From positions 1 to 33,056 of the forward strand of contig CAYJLW010000046.1 in the NCBI GenBank assembly GCA_964370965.1: a stretch of 33,056 bases of DNA, written 5' to 3'. How positions within the stretch are numbered: position 1 is the stretch's first letter; every line of letters starts with the position of its first letter. Positions 19,401 to 25,917 of this stretch are shown piece by piece. The notes below the pieces were generated by a model. The model had not been told where the DNA came from. It did not search any database and was given only the letters and a program-made list of their open reading frames with translations. The position numbers and the translations under genes were made by a program. The stretch comes from CAYJLW01 sp964370965. Lineage in GTDB: Bacteria > Actinomycetota > Acidimicrobiia > UBA2766.

Positions 19401-20527
19401 GCGGGGACGCAGACAAGGTGGAGATCCTGCGGAGCAGTGGCGTCGCCGACGGTCCGGTCATCCTGGGGGTCTCCGAGGACGGTACGTACCACGACGCCAT
19501 CGCTGAGCCGGGCGAGCGCTACGCCTACTGGGCGAGGTCGGCGGACGCCGCGGGCAACGTGTCGGCCCTCGCAGGGCCTGCTCTCGTGGGCCGCTTCGTG
19601 GCCCCGGGGGTCCAAGACGACGCCGCGGCCACAGACGAGGACACTGCCACCACGATCGACGTCCTCGCCAACGACGCCGGCGGGGAGGAGCCCGACGCCG
19701 CCACGTTGCGGATCGTGGGCGACCCTGCCCACGGCACCGCCACTGTCACAGGCGGCAACGTCGTCTACACGCCCGCGGCCGAGTGGTCCGGCACGGACAC
19801 GTTCAAATATGAAGTGTGCAGCGCGACCGGCGCCTGTGCCCGAGGCCTCGTCACCCTCACGGTCGCTGCCGTCAACGACCCGCCGATCGCGCGCGTCACG
19901 GCTACACCCGCCACCGGGCCGGCGCCGCTCGCTGTCACCTTCGACGGCACTGCGTCAGGGGACGGCGACGGCAGTGTCGTCGGCTACGACTGGGAGCTTG
20001 GCGACGGCACGATCGGCACGGGAGCGGTCGTCTCCCACGCCTACGCGGTACCAGGCAGGTACACGGCGACCCTCACGGTGACGGACGACGACGGGGGGAC
20101 GGGCACTGCCTCGGCGACCGTGGTCGTCACGCCGCCCGTGGCGACCGGCGATGCTGTCTCCGTCCGGTTCTCCGGCGGCCTGTCCTACGCCAACGGCGGC
20201 CCGCTGGCCGGCGGCAACTTCACCGTCACATCCTCCGCCTGGGACCGCAAGGTCGAGGCGGTGACGGGTTCCGGCACGCTTCCGGGGACGAGGGGTGGCA
20301 CGGCCACGGTCACCGTGTCGGTGTCCCGTCTGTGGATCTTCGACATCTGGTACGGCTCGGTGACCGTGCGTGACGCGGGGGCCGGGATGGCCACGGAGAC
20401 ACCGGTCCTCACGGGTTCCCTCGTCCGGGAGGGCAACGAGGTTCGGTCGTCGTCGCGCTGGATCGCCTTCTCGTCCCGGCGCTGGCGCACCTACACGCTG
20501 GACTGGGCGGTGACGGACAGCTCCTGA
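4473..20527 (+). CDS. giant exported modular surface protein (kelch / DUF11 / PD40-like / cadherin-like / PKD)
   Basis: One gene of about 5,280 residues once the two N gaps are closed; as printed, the frame shifts at the first gap only because 100 Ns is a placeholder. The ATG at 4473 follows GGGGAGGA (4456-4463). A long basic N-terminus precedes a signal segment ending near VSPAAADG. Order by base: kelch/galactose-oxidase-like propeller (4680-5740); three DUF11 domains (5750-6880); six 58-residue PD40-like repeats (6889-8075); three more DUF11 (8090-9205); six more repeats (9213-10300); two cadherin-like domains (10320-10875); carboxypeptidase-regulatory-like (10885-11110); nidogen-like (11150-11700); cadherin-like and PKD array (11710-15335); Cna-B-like (15340-15590); unassigned (15590-18690) with one diverged PKD (about 17130-17330); ZU5-like (18690-19060); Ig/FN3-like (19060-19600); cadherin-like and PKD (19605-20130); a short basic C-terminal domain. 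No LPXTG or C-terminal membrane anchor is visible. Probable role: adhesin or matrix protein (inference). Confidence 0.9.
5750..6880 (+). repeat. three DUF11-type domains, first triplet
   Basis: Three units of about 125 residues, each opening with PDL(A/V)V and running through a TLPA.L.YVSGSGDGW-type core and a conserved Cys pair (GWTC ... VTC) to a TANDSA-type end. This matches the DUF11 pattern, an immunoglobulin-like fold common in bacterial surface proteins. The Cys pair may form a disulfide after export. A second triplet at 8090-9205 follows the same plan. Confidence 0.8.
6889..8075 (+). repeat. six tandem 174-bp repeats (58 residues each), block 1
   Basis: The start GTGAGCGTGT or close variants recur at 6891, 7065, 7239 and 7413. 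After the gap they recur at 7568 (the same unit as 7413), 7742 and 7913, at 174-base intervals (the fifth unit is one codon shorter). The residue pattern is RVSVS..G.Q, then SGDGRYVAF.S.ASNLV.GDTN, then DVFV.DR.SG. It resembles WD40-like PD40/TolB propeller blades (family knowledge). Six units would close one six-bladed propeller. Confidence 0.85.
7467..7566. other. assembly gap 1 (100 N), resolvable as a 55-base overlap
   Basis: The 55 bases before the gap (7412-7466) are identical to the 55 bases after it (7567-7621). Merging them removes 155 bases. This converts the downstream frame to the upstream one and restores the 174-base repeat spacing. The Ns therefore look like a scaffolder placeholder between contigs overlapping by one k-mer of 55. 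Extra collapsed repeat units cannot be excluded. Confidence 0.85.
8090..9205 (+). repeat. three DUF11-type domains, second triplet
   Basis: These repeat the plan of 5750-6880: units beginning GPDVAVSHR, GPDLALDKSH and RPDVAVAKSH. Each contains a TLP.GL or SLPGGV core, the GW.C ... C pair and a final stretch such as NAANDSA. Together with the flanking 58-residue repeats, this is the second copy of a [3 DUF11 + 6 repeats] module. Confidence 0.8.
9213..10300 (+). repeat. six tandem 174-bp repeats (58 residues each), block 2
   Basis: Unit starts are at 9215, 9389, 9563 and 9737. A fifth is hidden in the gap (expected 9911), and the last is at 10142. If the gap is 43 bases rather than 100, the last unit falls at 10085, exactly 174 after 9911. 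The residue pattern is the same as in block 1. Units at 9389-9562 and 9563-9736 are nearly identical, which explains the assembly failure. Confidence 0.85.
9893..9992. other. assembly gap 2 (100 N), resolvable as 43 missing repeat bases
   Basis: The contig ends with 55 bases (9838-9892) that also occur at 9664-9718. The next contig begins with 55 bases (9993-10047) that also occur at 9762-9816. In the intact copy these are separated by 43 bases (9719-9761). Filling the gap with those 43 bases keeps the frame (100 minus 43 is 57) and restores the 174-base period. Confidence 0.8.
11710..15335 (+). repeat. cadherin-like and PKD domain array with ~566-bp super-repeats
   Basis: Four cadherin-like units (about 285 bases each) start near 11710, 11985, 12270 and 12555. 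Each runs from VNDAPVA..D...T.EDT through ANDTDADGD and HGTA to GTDSFTYTV.DG.GG. A PKD domain follows near 12845 (WDFDGDGVV). After this come three super-repeats of cadherin-like plus PKD beginning near 13111, 13677 and 14244, each opening with a VYDP.NPPP-type linker and carrying a VCDTQ..C Cys pair. Two more PKD domains complete the array near 14830 and 15075. The Asp-rich loops suggest calcium-stiffened rods (family knowledge). Confidence 0.85.
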
Positions 20528-20613
20528 CCGTGAGTGCCTCGACGGGGCCTGTTCCTCGGAACGCGTGCCCGTCGGCACGCGGAGGGCCGTCCCGTGGGCA
20601 GGATGCGCTCGCC

Positions 20614-20625
20614 TACCCTTCGCGC
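20614..20625 (+). promoter_or_regulatory. possible leaderless promoter for the HEPN gene
   Basis: TACCCT (20614-20619), a TANNNT-type -10 hexamer, ends six bases before the ATG at 20626, and no ribosome-binding sequence lies in between. In high-GC Gram-positives this spacing is typical of leaderless transcripts starting at the A of the ATG. I see no convincing -35 box. Confidence 0.35.
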
Positions 20626-21054
20626 ATGGACGCGCCGCTCGACTGGGTCGAGTACGACCGCTGGCAGGAGCAGGCCGCCAGCGCTCGTGTGGCCGCCGAG
20701 GGAGCGGCCTCGGTGGAGGCGCACGGCTGGGCGTGCTTCCTGTACGAGCAGTCGGCCCAGCTCTCTCTCAAGGGGCTCCTGCACGCCGCCGGCCTGGAGG
20801 GTTGGGGCCACGACGTCATGGTCCTGTGCGAGAGAGCGGAGGGCGGGCTCACCGCCGGGTGGGGTCCGGAGGTCGTGGAGGCGGCGGCCCGCCTCGCGCG
20901 CCACTACATCCCGAGCCGGTATCCCGACGCCGTGCCGTCGGGCACCCCCGCCTCCCACTACACGTTGGCGGACGCCCGATCCGCGAGATCGGACTGCGAG
21001 CTCGTCGTGGGCGCGGTCGACGGCGTGGCGCGGGGGCTGCGAGGGGAGCCGTGA
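20626..21054 (+). CDS. HEPN domain protein (partner of MNT nucleotidyltransferase)
   Basis: This 142-residue all-helical protein matches the HEPN family. It has the central helix WACFLYEQSAQLSLKGLLHA (the family's aCFxxxQaaExaxKalL pattern) and then ARHYIPSRYPDAVP, the signature turn of HEPN proteins paired with minimal nucleotidyltransferases. The frame is open from 20530, but homology begins just after the ATG at 20626. The stop overlaps the next gene by four bases (GTGA), which gives an HEPN-MNT operon. Such pairs often act as toxin-antitoxin modules in which the MNT enzyme modifies the HEPN ribonuclease. However, the RX4-6H ribonuclease motif of HepT toxins is not evident here, so a non-nuclease HEPN role is equally possible. 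The location, between two duplicated secreted-protein units, suggests later insertion (inference). Confidence 0.8.
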   Translation: MDAPLDWVEYDRWQEQAASARVAAEGAASVEAHGWACFLYEQSAQLSLKGLLHAAGLEGWGHDVMVLCERAEGGLTAGWGPEVVEAAARLARHYIPSRYPDAVPSGTPASHYTLADARSARSDCELVVGAVDGVARGLRGEP

Positions 21055-21410
21055 CACACCCGGTGATCCAGCGCCGCCTCGCCGAGCGCCAGGCGATGAT
21101 CGACAAGGCCGCGAGCTGGGCCGGTGCTCTTGCCCGCCGGATGGGCGTCGTCGCCGTCGTCGTGTTCGGTTCCGTCGCCCGCGGGGACTTCAACAAGTGG
21201 AGCGACGTCGACGTCCTCGTGATCGCCCCGGACCTGCCGCCGACGGCGAGGGAACGACTCGAGGTTCTGATGGCCGACAGCCCGCCCGGTGTGCAACCCG
21301 TCGGGTGGACGCCCGCGGAGCTCGCGGAGCGCCGCCGCCGTCACGACCCGATCGCGGTGGAGTCCGACACCGCCGGCGTTGTCGTCCTCGGAGCACTGCC
21401 GGCGGCGTGA
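21051..21410 (+). CDS. MNT-type minimal nucleotidyltransferase
   Basis: This 119-residue protein carries the Pol-beta nucleotidyltransferase signature VVVFGSVARGDFNKWSDVDV: G40-S41 bind the nucleotide phosphates, and D52 and D54 are the metal-binding pair. The C-terminal part (TPAELAERRRRHDPIAVESDTAGVVVLG) follows the usual layout of small MNT proteins. The GTG start at 21051 overlaps the HEPN stop codon and is preceded by GAGGGGAG (21041-21048), so the two proteins should be made together. In characterised pairs MNT adds nucleotides to the HEPN partner to silence it; whether that happens here is not shown by the sequence. After the stop lies a short palindromic stretch (21427-21440, CGGCG/CGCCG) that could be a weak terminator. 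Confidence 0.85.
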   Translation: MTHPVIQRRLAERQAMIDKAASWAGALARRMGVVAVVVFGSVARGDFNKWSDVDVLVIAPDLPPTARERLEVLMADSPPGVQPVGWTPAELAERRRRHDPIAVESDTAGVVVLGALPAA

Positions 21411-21530
21411 CAACGGGTTGGGCGCCCGGCGCACGCGCCGTGGCCTACGCCCGGCGCTTGTGGCCCGGCCTCTGAGGTGCGCCCGGCGGGGTGATGAGCG
21501 TGGAGATGCTGTCGGGGTCGCCGCGGGCGT

Positions 21531-21677
21531 CACGAGTGCGCCGTCCTCGTCGTCTCCTCCGCGGGGTTCCGCAGCAGAGTCCTGGCGGCCATGGCGGCCA
21601 TGGCGGCCGGGGCCCGGGGGTACCTCACCAAGCGGGCCAGGTCCGAGGAGCTCTTCCGGGCTGTGCGGCGCGTGAGC
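21531..21677 (+). pseudogene. response regulator fragment (left half of chimeric relic)
   Basis: This segment copies bases 3503-3640 of the response regulator (receiver residues 74-119, including the GYLTK lysine) with about seven substitutions and one extra 9-base ATGGCGGCC unit, roughly 95% identical. It has no receiver start, no D55 region and no HTH, so it cannot be functional. It runs directly into a copy of the giant gene's 3' end in a different frame. It is best read as the remains of a second response regulator gene. Confidence 0.85.
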
Positions 21678-21828
21678 GGGGGCCGGGATGGCCACGGAGA
21701 CACCGGTTCTCACGGGTTCCCTCGTCCGGGAGGGCAACGATGTTCGGTCGTCGTCGCGCTGGATCGCCTTCTCGTCCCGGCGCTGGCGCACCTACACGCT
21801 GGACTGGGCGGTGACGGACAACCCCTGA
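21676..21828 (+). pseudogene. 3' end of a second copy of the giant gene (right half of chimeric relic)
   Basis: This segment copies 20375-20527 with only about four substitutions. It encodes the last 50 residues (AGAGMATETPVLTGSL ... RRWRTYTLDWAV) plus the stop at 21826-21828. In this frame a TGA at 21673-21675 lies immediately upstream, so no protein can run into it. The junction with the response regulator piece falls in a GC-rich stretch common to both parents (GGGGCCGG), pointing to microhomology-mediated deletion (inference). Confidence 0.85.
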
Positions 21829-21851
21829 CCGGTGGCCTTCACGGCCACCGG
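21829..21851 (+). terminator. perfect 9-bp hairpin after the relic giant-gene stop
   Basis: CCGGTGGCC (21829-21837) and GGCCACCGG (21843-21851) form a perfect nine-base-pair stem with a five-base loop (TTCAC), starting at the base after the relic's stop codon. No T-run follows. It probably terminated the lost gene copy and may still insulate the second leader from HEPN/MNT transcription. The intact giant gene has no matching hairpin after its own stop. Confidence 0.5.
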
Positions 21852-21920
21852 GGACGACCTGTTCGGACAGGGCGAATCGGCTCCTGCGGCCTGTCCCCCG
21901 ACCCCGCCGGTGCACGGAAA

Positions 21921-22066
21921 CGGTGTGGTCAATTCCACCCACGGCCTTCGGTTGAGGCCGGCCGGCGGACTCTACGGTGACCGACGAGATCGGATTCGAC
22001 CGGTGTCCGCCCGGACAAGACGGAACCTCGCGGATTCCGCGGGTGTCACGGATCTCGTCACAGATC
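21921..22066 (+). promoter_or_regulatory. leader/promoter element, copy B (upstream of Cys-rich repeat secreted protein gene)
   Basis: This is the second copy of the element at 4237-4361. CGGTGTGGTCAAT (21921-21933) is followed after exactly 39 bases by TACGGT (21973-21978), then by GGGTGTCACGG (22041-22051) and CAGATC (22061-22066). The region between TACGGT and GGGTGTCACGG is 21 bases longer than in copy A. Here GTGG-TCAATT-CCAC forms a small dyad that could be an operator. GATCT/AGATC near 22051-22066 can pair as a hairpin. The gene start follows 109 bases after the element. The remainder of 21852-22175 holds no gene I can support. Confidence 0.55.
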
Positions 22067-22154
22067 GCGGCGGGTGGACGGCGAAGGTGGAGCGGTGACC
22101 CGTTCGACCCGGCACCGGGCGTGACGGGACGATCTCAGGCAACGATGCGACATC

Positions 22155-22169
22155 AGGAGGAACAGGAGG
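22155..22169 (+). promoter_or_regulatory. double Shine-Dalgarno sequence
   Basis: Two perfect AGGAGG motifs (22155-22160 and 22164-22169) stand in tandem before the secreted protein gene. The second lies 6 bases before the GTG at 22176 and 9 bases before the in-frame ATG at 22179. This is the strongest ribosome-binding region in the window and suggests high-level translation. Confidence 0.7.
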
Positions 22170-22175
22170 CCGCTG

Positions 22176-25100
22176 GTGATGACATCTAGGGAGGACAAGA
22201 CGGTGGCGCGACCGCCGCGCCGGACACGAGCGGTGAGAGCGGCCCTGGGGGCATTCGCCGTGGTCGTGGCGGCAGTGGCCGTGTCCGTTCCCCCTGCGGC
22301 GGGGGCCGAGGGCGACGGCGCGATCTCGGGCCGGGTCACAGGCACGGGCGGGGCGGGTCTCGCCGGTTGCACCGTGTCTGCGGACTCCCGGAGCTGGAGC
22401 CACCACGGCTCGGCGACCACGGACTCCACTGGCGCCTACACCGTCGGCGGGCTCGCCTTCGGCGAGTACAGGGTTGAGTTCTCTTGCACCGGCTATGCCA
22501 CGGGCTACTACGCGGGCACCGATACCGCAGGCTCGCAGCCCAGCTACGTCGTCGTCGAGGTCGGGAACACGACGGAGGGCGTGAGCGTGAGGATGGTCGT
22601 CGCCGGTGGCATCTCCGGCCGCGTGACGGGCTCGGACGGGGCGTCCCTGTCCAACTGCGGGGTCGTGGCGAGGGCAGCCTCGGGTTGGGCGCTCGGCGGG
22701 TCCGCCACGACCGATTCCGCGGGCGCCTACGCGATCGGGTCTCTCGCTCCCGGGCCGTACAAGGTGCGCTTCTCGTCCTGTGGCGACGCCGCCGGGGAGT
22801 ACTACGAGGACAGCGGAGACGAGTCCTCGGCGCTTGTCGTGAACGTCGCCACGGGCACGAACGTGGGGGGCATCGACGCCCGCCTGAACACCGGGGGCCG
22901 CATCAGCGGGCGGGTCCGGGGCGCCGGGGGCGCCGGGCTGGGGGGCTGCTCGGTGAGCGCGGTGAGCACGATCGACGGGTGGTCCTCGGAGTGGGGAACC
23001 ACGGACGCATCCGGCGACTACGAGATCCGTGGCCTGCGGGGGGGCGGCTACCGGGTCAGCTTCTCGGGTTGCGCCGGGCACGCCGGGGAGTACTACGACG
23101 ACGCCACTGACTACTCCGGTGCCCGCACGGTCTCGGTTGTGGATGGCGTCGACACGAGCGGCGTCGACGCCGACCTCGCCGTCGCCGGCCGCATCAGGGG
23201 CACGGTCGCGGCCGACGACGCAAGCCCGTTGGCGGGCTGCAACGTGTCCGCCCAGGGCACCACTGGGGGTTCGGGATCCGGTTCTGCCACCACCGACACG
23301 TCCGGTACCTACGAGATCCAGGGTCTGCGGGCGGGCGGGTACCGGGTCTACTTCTCGGAGTGCGCCGGGCACGCCGGGGAGTACTTCGACGACGCCACCT
23401 TCGAGGGGGCGGACACCGTGACGGTCACGGCGGGCGCGACGACGAGCGGCATCGACGCCCGCCTGGCGGGAGCGGGCGCCATCAGCGGGACCGTGGCGGC
23501 CGCCGACGGCACCCCGCTGGCCGGGTGTCGCGTCACGGTCGCGTCCTACTTCGGGCTCTACTTCGGTGCTCTTTCGGCCTCGACGGACGCTGCGGGGGCC
23601 TACAGGGTCACCGGCGTGCTTCCGGGCCGGTACCTGGTCGCCTTCTCGACGTGTGCGGGGCACGTCGGGGAGTACTTCGACGACGTGGACATGGGGGCGG
23701 GCTGGCCGTACCCGGACGCCGACTGGGTGGTCGTCACGGCGGGCCAGGACACGTCCGGCGTGGACGCCCGTCTCGACCTCGGGGGCGCGATCGGCGGGAC
23801 CGTCACGGGCGCCGACGGCGCCCCGCTGGCGGGCTGCGGCGTGTGGGCCTCTTCGCTTGCGAGCCTCCCCGGAGGCTCGGCGACCACCGACGAGGCCGGC
23901 CACTACGAGGTCGCCGGCCTCCCGCCCGGCGGCCACCGGGTCGGCTTCTCTGATTGCGCCGGGCACGCCGGGGAGTACTACGACGACACCGGCCACTCCG
24001 CCGCGGAGACCGTGGTGGTCGCTGCGGGGGCCACGACGAGCGGGGTGGACGCCCGCCTTTCCGCGGGGGCGATCAGCGGCACGGTCGCCGACACCGGCGG
24101 TGCCCCGCTGGCCGGCTGCTCCGTGTGGGCGTCCTCCGTCGCCGGGGGTTCCTCCTACGGCTCGGCGACGACGGACTTCGCCGGCGGCTACCGGGTCGGA
24201 CCCCTCGCCCGTGGTCCCCACCGGGTCTCCTTCTCGTGCGGCGGCTACGCCGGGGAGTACTACGACGACGCCGCCGGCTACTCGGACGCGAGACCCGTCG
24301 AGGTGGCTGAGACCGGGACGACCTCCGGGATCGACGCCCGCCTCGCTCGCTCAGGAGTCGTGTCGGGGAGGGTCACCGGCCCCGGCGGGACCCCGGCGAC
24401 TTCCCACTCCTCCTGCCAAGTCGGGGCGGTGGGGGGCGAATCGAGCGCGTACGACTACGTGGACGACTCCGGCGACTACGCGATCACCGGACTCAGGCCG
24501 GGTGCCTACAAGCTCTCCGCCCGGTGCTGGAGCGCCGCCTTCGCCGGAGGGCTCTGGTTCGACGGCAAGCTCTCCGCTCACACCGCGGACGCCGTCACAG
24601 TGATTGAGGGTGGCACGGTCACGGGCGCGGACTTCCACTTTTCGGCTGCAGGCACGATCGCGGGCAGGGTGACCGACCGTGCGGGTGACCCGATGGCGGA
24701 CTGCGAGGTGGTGGCGGTCGACGCCGGAGCCTCGGGGGACGGCTCCACCGCCGAGTCCGGGTCCGTGTTCACGGACGAGGACGGTTCCTACACCCTCGCC
24801 GTCCAGCCCGGCAGCCACAAGGTGCGGTTCCCGGCCTGCCGGGGTCTTGCAGGTGAGTGGCACGCCGGCGCCGCGGACTTCGCTGCCGCCGAGGCACTGG
24901 CGGTGGCCCCCGGCGGGACGGTCTCGGGCGTCGACGGATCCCTGGAGCCGCTGGGGTCAGCCGACATGGCCCGGGGCGGCATGCTTCGGGTCACGACAAG
25001 CCCCCCCATGGACGCCCGCCTCGGCCTGCACGACGGCGGGGGCGAGGGCGAGGGCGACGAGTGGTCGGCCGCGTGGGTTGCGGATCACTGGGGTGTGAAC

Positions 25101-25907
25101 TGGCTGAAGCTGGCGACCGGGCAGTACGGGCTGTGTCCGGGCGACATGCCCGGCTATCTCACCCCCGACTGCATGGACGCCGACGTCCGGGCGGGGGAGA
25201 CCACGACGCTCACGGCCGAATATCGCGCCGCGGGGTACCTGCGGGTCACGACGAGCCCCGCGTTGCCCTCCACGATCACCGTGGACGGCGAGCCCCGCAA
25301 CGACTGGGGTGTGTGGATGCAGATCGCGCCGGGACCCCACCGTGTGTGCTTTGGGCGGGTGAAGGACTACCGGCGGCCGTCCTGCGAGAACGTCTCCGTG
25401 ACCGCCGGGGCGACAGCGGACGTCAACGGCGTGTTCACGTCTTCGACGGGGGCGGCGGGCCCCTCCGGGTCCTCCGGGATGCTCCGGGTGACGACCAGTC
25501 CTGCTCTGGGGGCGCAGTTCCTGCTCGACGGCGTCGACGTCGACCACTGGGGTCTGAACTGGATGAAGGTCGAACCCGGGTTCCACAGCGTGTGCCTCCG
25601 GGACATGCCCGGCTTCCGGACGCCTGACTGCGAATACGCGATGGTGGTCGGGGGTGAGACGGCGGAGGTCACGGCGGAGTACCGGGAGTCCGGGTACATA
25701 CGCGTGGTCACCGCCCCGGCCTCGCCGTCGACGATCATCGTCGACGGGCTCCCCCGAGACGACTGGGGTGCCTGGTTCCAGATCGACCCGGGCGAGCACA
25801 AGGTCTGTTTCGGAGGCGTGCAGGGGTTGCAGGCACCGCCCTGCACGACGGCAACCGTGTCGGTCGGTTCCACGACGACCGTCACCGGCACCTTCGTCCC
25901 GGCGTAG
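22176..25907 (+). CDS. secreted Cys-paired repeat protein (CarboxypepD_reg-like and PEGA-like repeats)
   Basis: About 1,243 residues, starting at the GTG at 22176 or the ATG at 22179. A basic N-terminus and hydrophobic stretch (ALGAFAVVVAAVAVSVPP) end at AGA, a likely signal peptidase site. Nine units of about 95 residues follow (starting near bases 22320, 22608, 22899, 23190, 23478, 23790, 24069, 24357 and 24651). Each has an ISGRV/ISGTV opening, an LAGC site, a TTD..G.Y.I.GL stretch and an FS.CAGHAGEYYDD-like motif. They resemble carboxypeptidase-regulatory/Cna-B beta-sandwiches, with one Cys in each half suggesting one disulfide per domain. The last 310 residues are four PEGA-like repeats in an A-B-A-B order (MLRVTTSP ... 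then YLRVTTSPALPSTITVDG ...), also Cys-paired. There is no LPXTG or C-terminal membrane segment. The gene heads a run of nine-base or overlapping neighbours that includes glycosyltransferases. Its function is unknown; a stalk or matrix protein is plausible. Confidence 0.9.
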   Translation: MMTSREDKTVARPPRRTRAVRAALGAFAVVVAAVAVSVPPAAGAEGDGAISGRVTGTGGAGLAGCTVSADSRSWSHHGSATTDSTGAYTVGGLAFGEYRVEFSCTGYATGYYAGTDTAGSQPSYVVVEVGNTTEGVSVRMVVAGGISGRVTGSDGASLSNCGVVARAASGWALGGSATTDSAGAYAIGSLAPGPYKVRFSSCGDAAGEYYEDSGDESSALVVNVATGTNVGGIDARLNTGGRISGRVRGAGGAGLGGCSVSAVSTIDGWSSEWGTTDASGDYEIRGLRGGGYRVSFSGCAGHAGEYYDDATDYSGARTVSVVDGVDTSGVDADLAVAGRIRGTVAADDASPLAGCNVSAQGTTGGSGSGSATTDTSGTYEIQGLRAGGYRVYFSECAGHAGEYFDDATFEGADTVTVTAGATTSGIDARLAGAGAISGTVAAADGTPLAGCRVTVASYFGLYFGALSASTDAAGAYRVTGVLPGRYLVAFSTCAGHVGEYFDDVDMGAGWPYPDADWVVVTAGQDTSGVDARLDLGGAIGGTVTGADGAPLAGCGVWASSLASLPGGSATTDEAGHYEVAGLPPGGHRVGFSDCAGHAGEYYDDTGHSAAETVVVAAGATTSGVDARLSAGAISGTVADTGGAPLAGCSVWASSVAGGSSYGSATTDFAGGYRVGPLARGPHRVSFSCGGYAGEYYDDAAGYSDARPVEVAETGTTSGIDARLARSGVVSGRVTGPGGTPATSHSSCQVGAVGGESSAYDYVDDSGDYAITGLRPGAYKLSARCWSAAFAGGLWFDGKLSAHTADAVTVIEGGTVTGADFHFSAAGTIAGRVTDRAGDPMADCEVVAVDAGASGDGSTAESGSVFTDEDGSYTLAVQPGSHKVRFPACRGLAGEWHAGAADFAAAEALAVAPGGTVSGVDGSLEPLGSADMARGGMLRVTTSPPMDARLGLHDGGGEGEGDEWSAAWVADHWGVNWLKLATGQYGLCPGDMPGYLTPDCMDADVRAGETTTLTAEYRAAGYLRVTTSPALPSTITVDGEPRNDWGVWMQIAPGPHRVCFGRVKDYRRPSCENVSVTAGATADVNGVFTSSTGAAGPSGSSGMLRVTTSPALGAQFLLDGVDVDHWGLNWMKVEPGFHSVCLRDMPGFRTPDCEYAMVVGGETAEVTAEYRESGYIRVVTAPASPSTIIVDGLPRDDWGAWFQIDPGEHKVCFGGVQGLQAPPCTTATVSVGSTTTVTGTFVPA

Positions 25908-25917
25908 AGGCCCAGAG

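Noticed and set aside
20140..20527. Sortase or membrane anchor at the C-terminus of the giant protein
   Set aside because: There is no LPXTG-like motif and no terminal hydrophobic helix; the end is basic and beta-like.
21411..22175. Insertion sequence or transposon as the cause of the duplication
   Set aside because: No transposase frame, terminal inverted repeats or target-site duplication could be seen around the relic.
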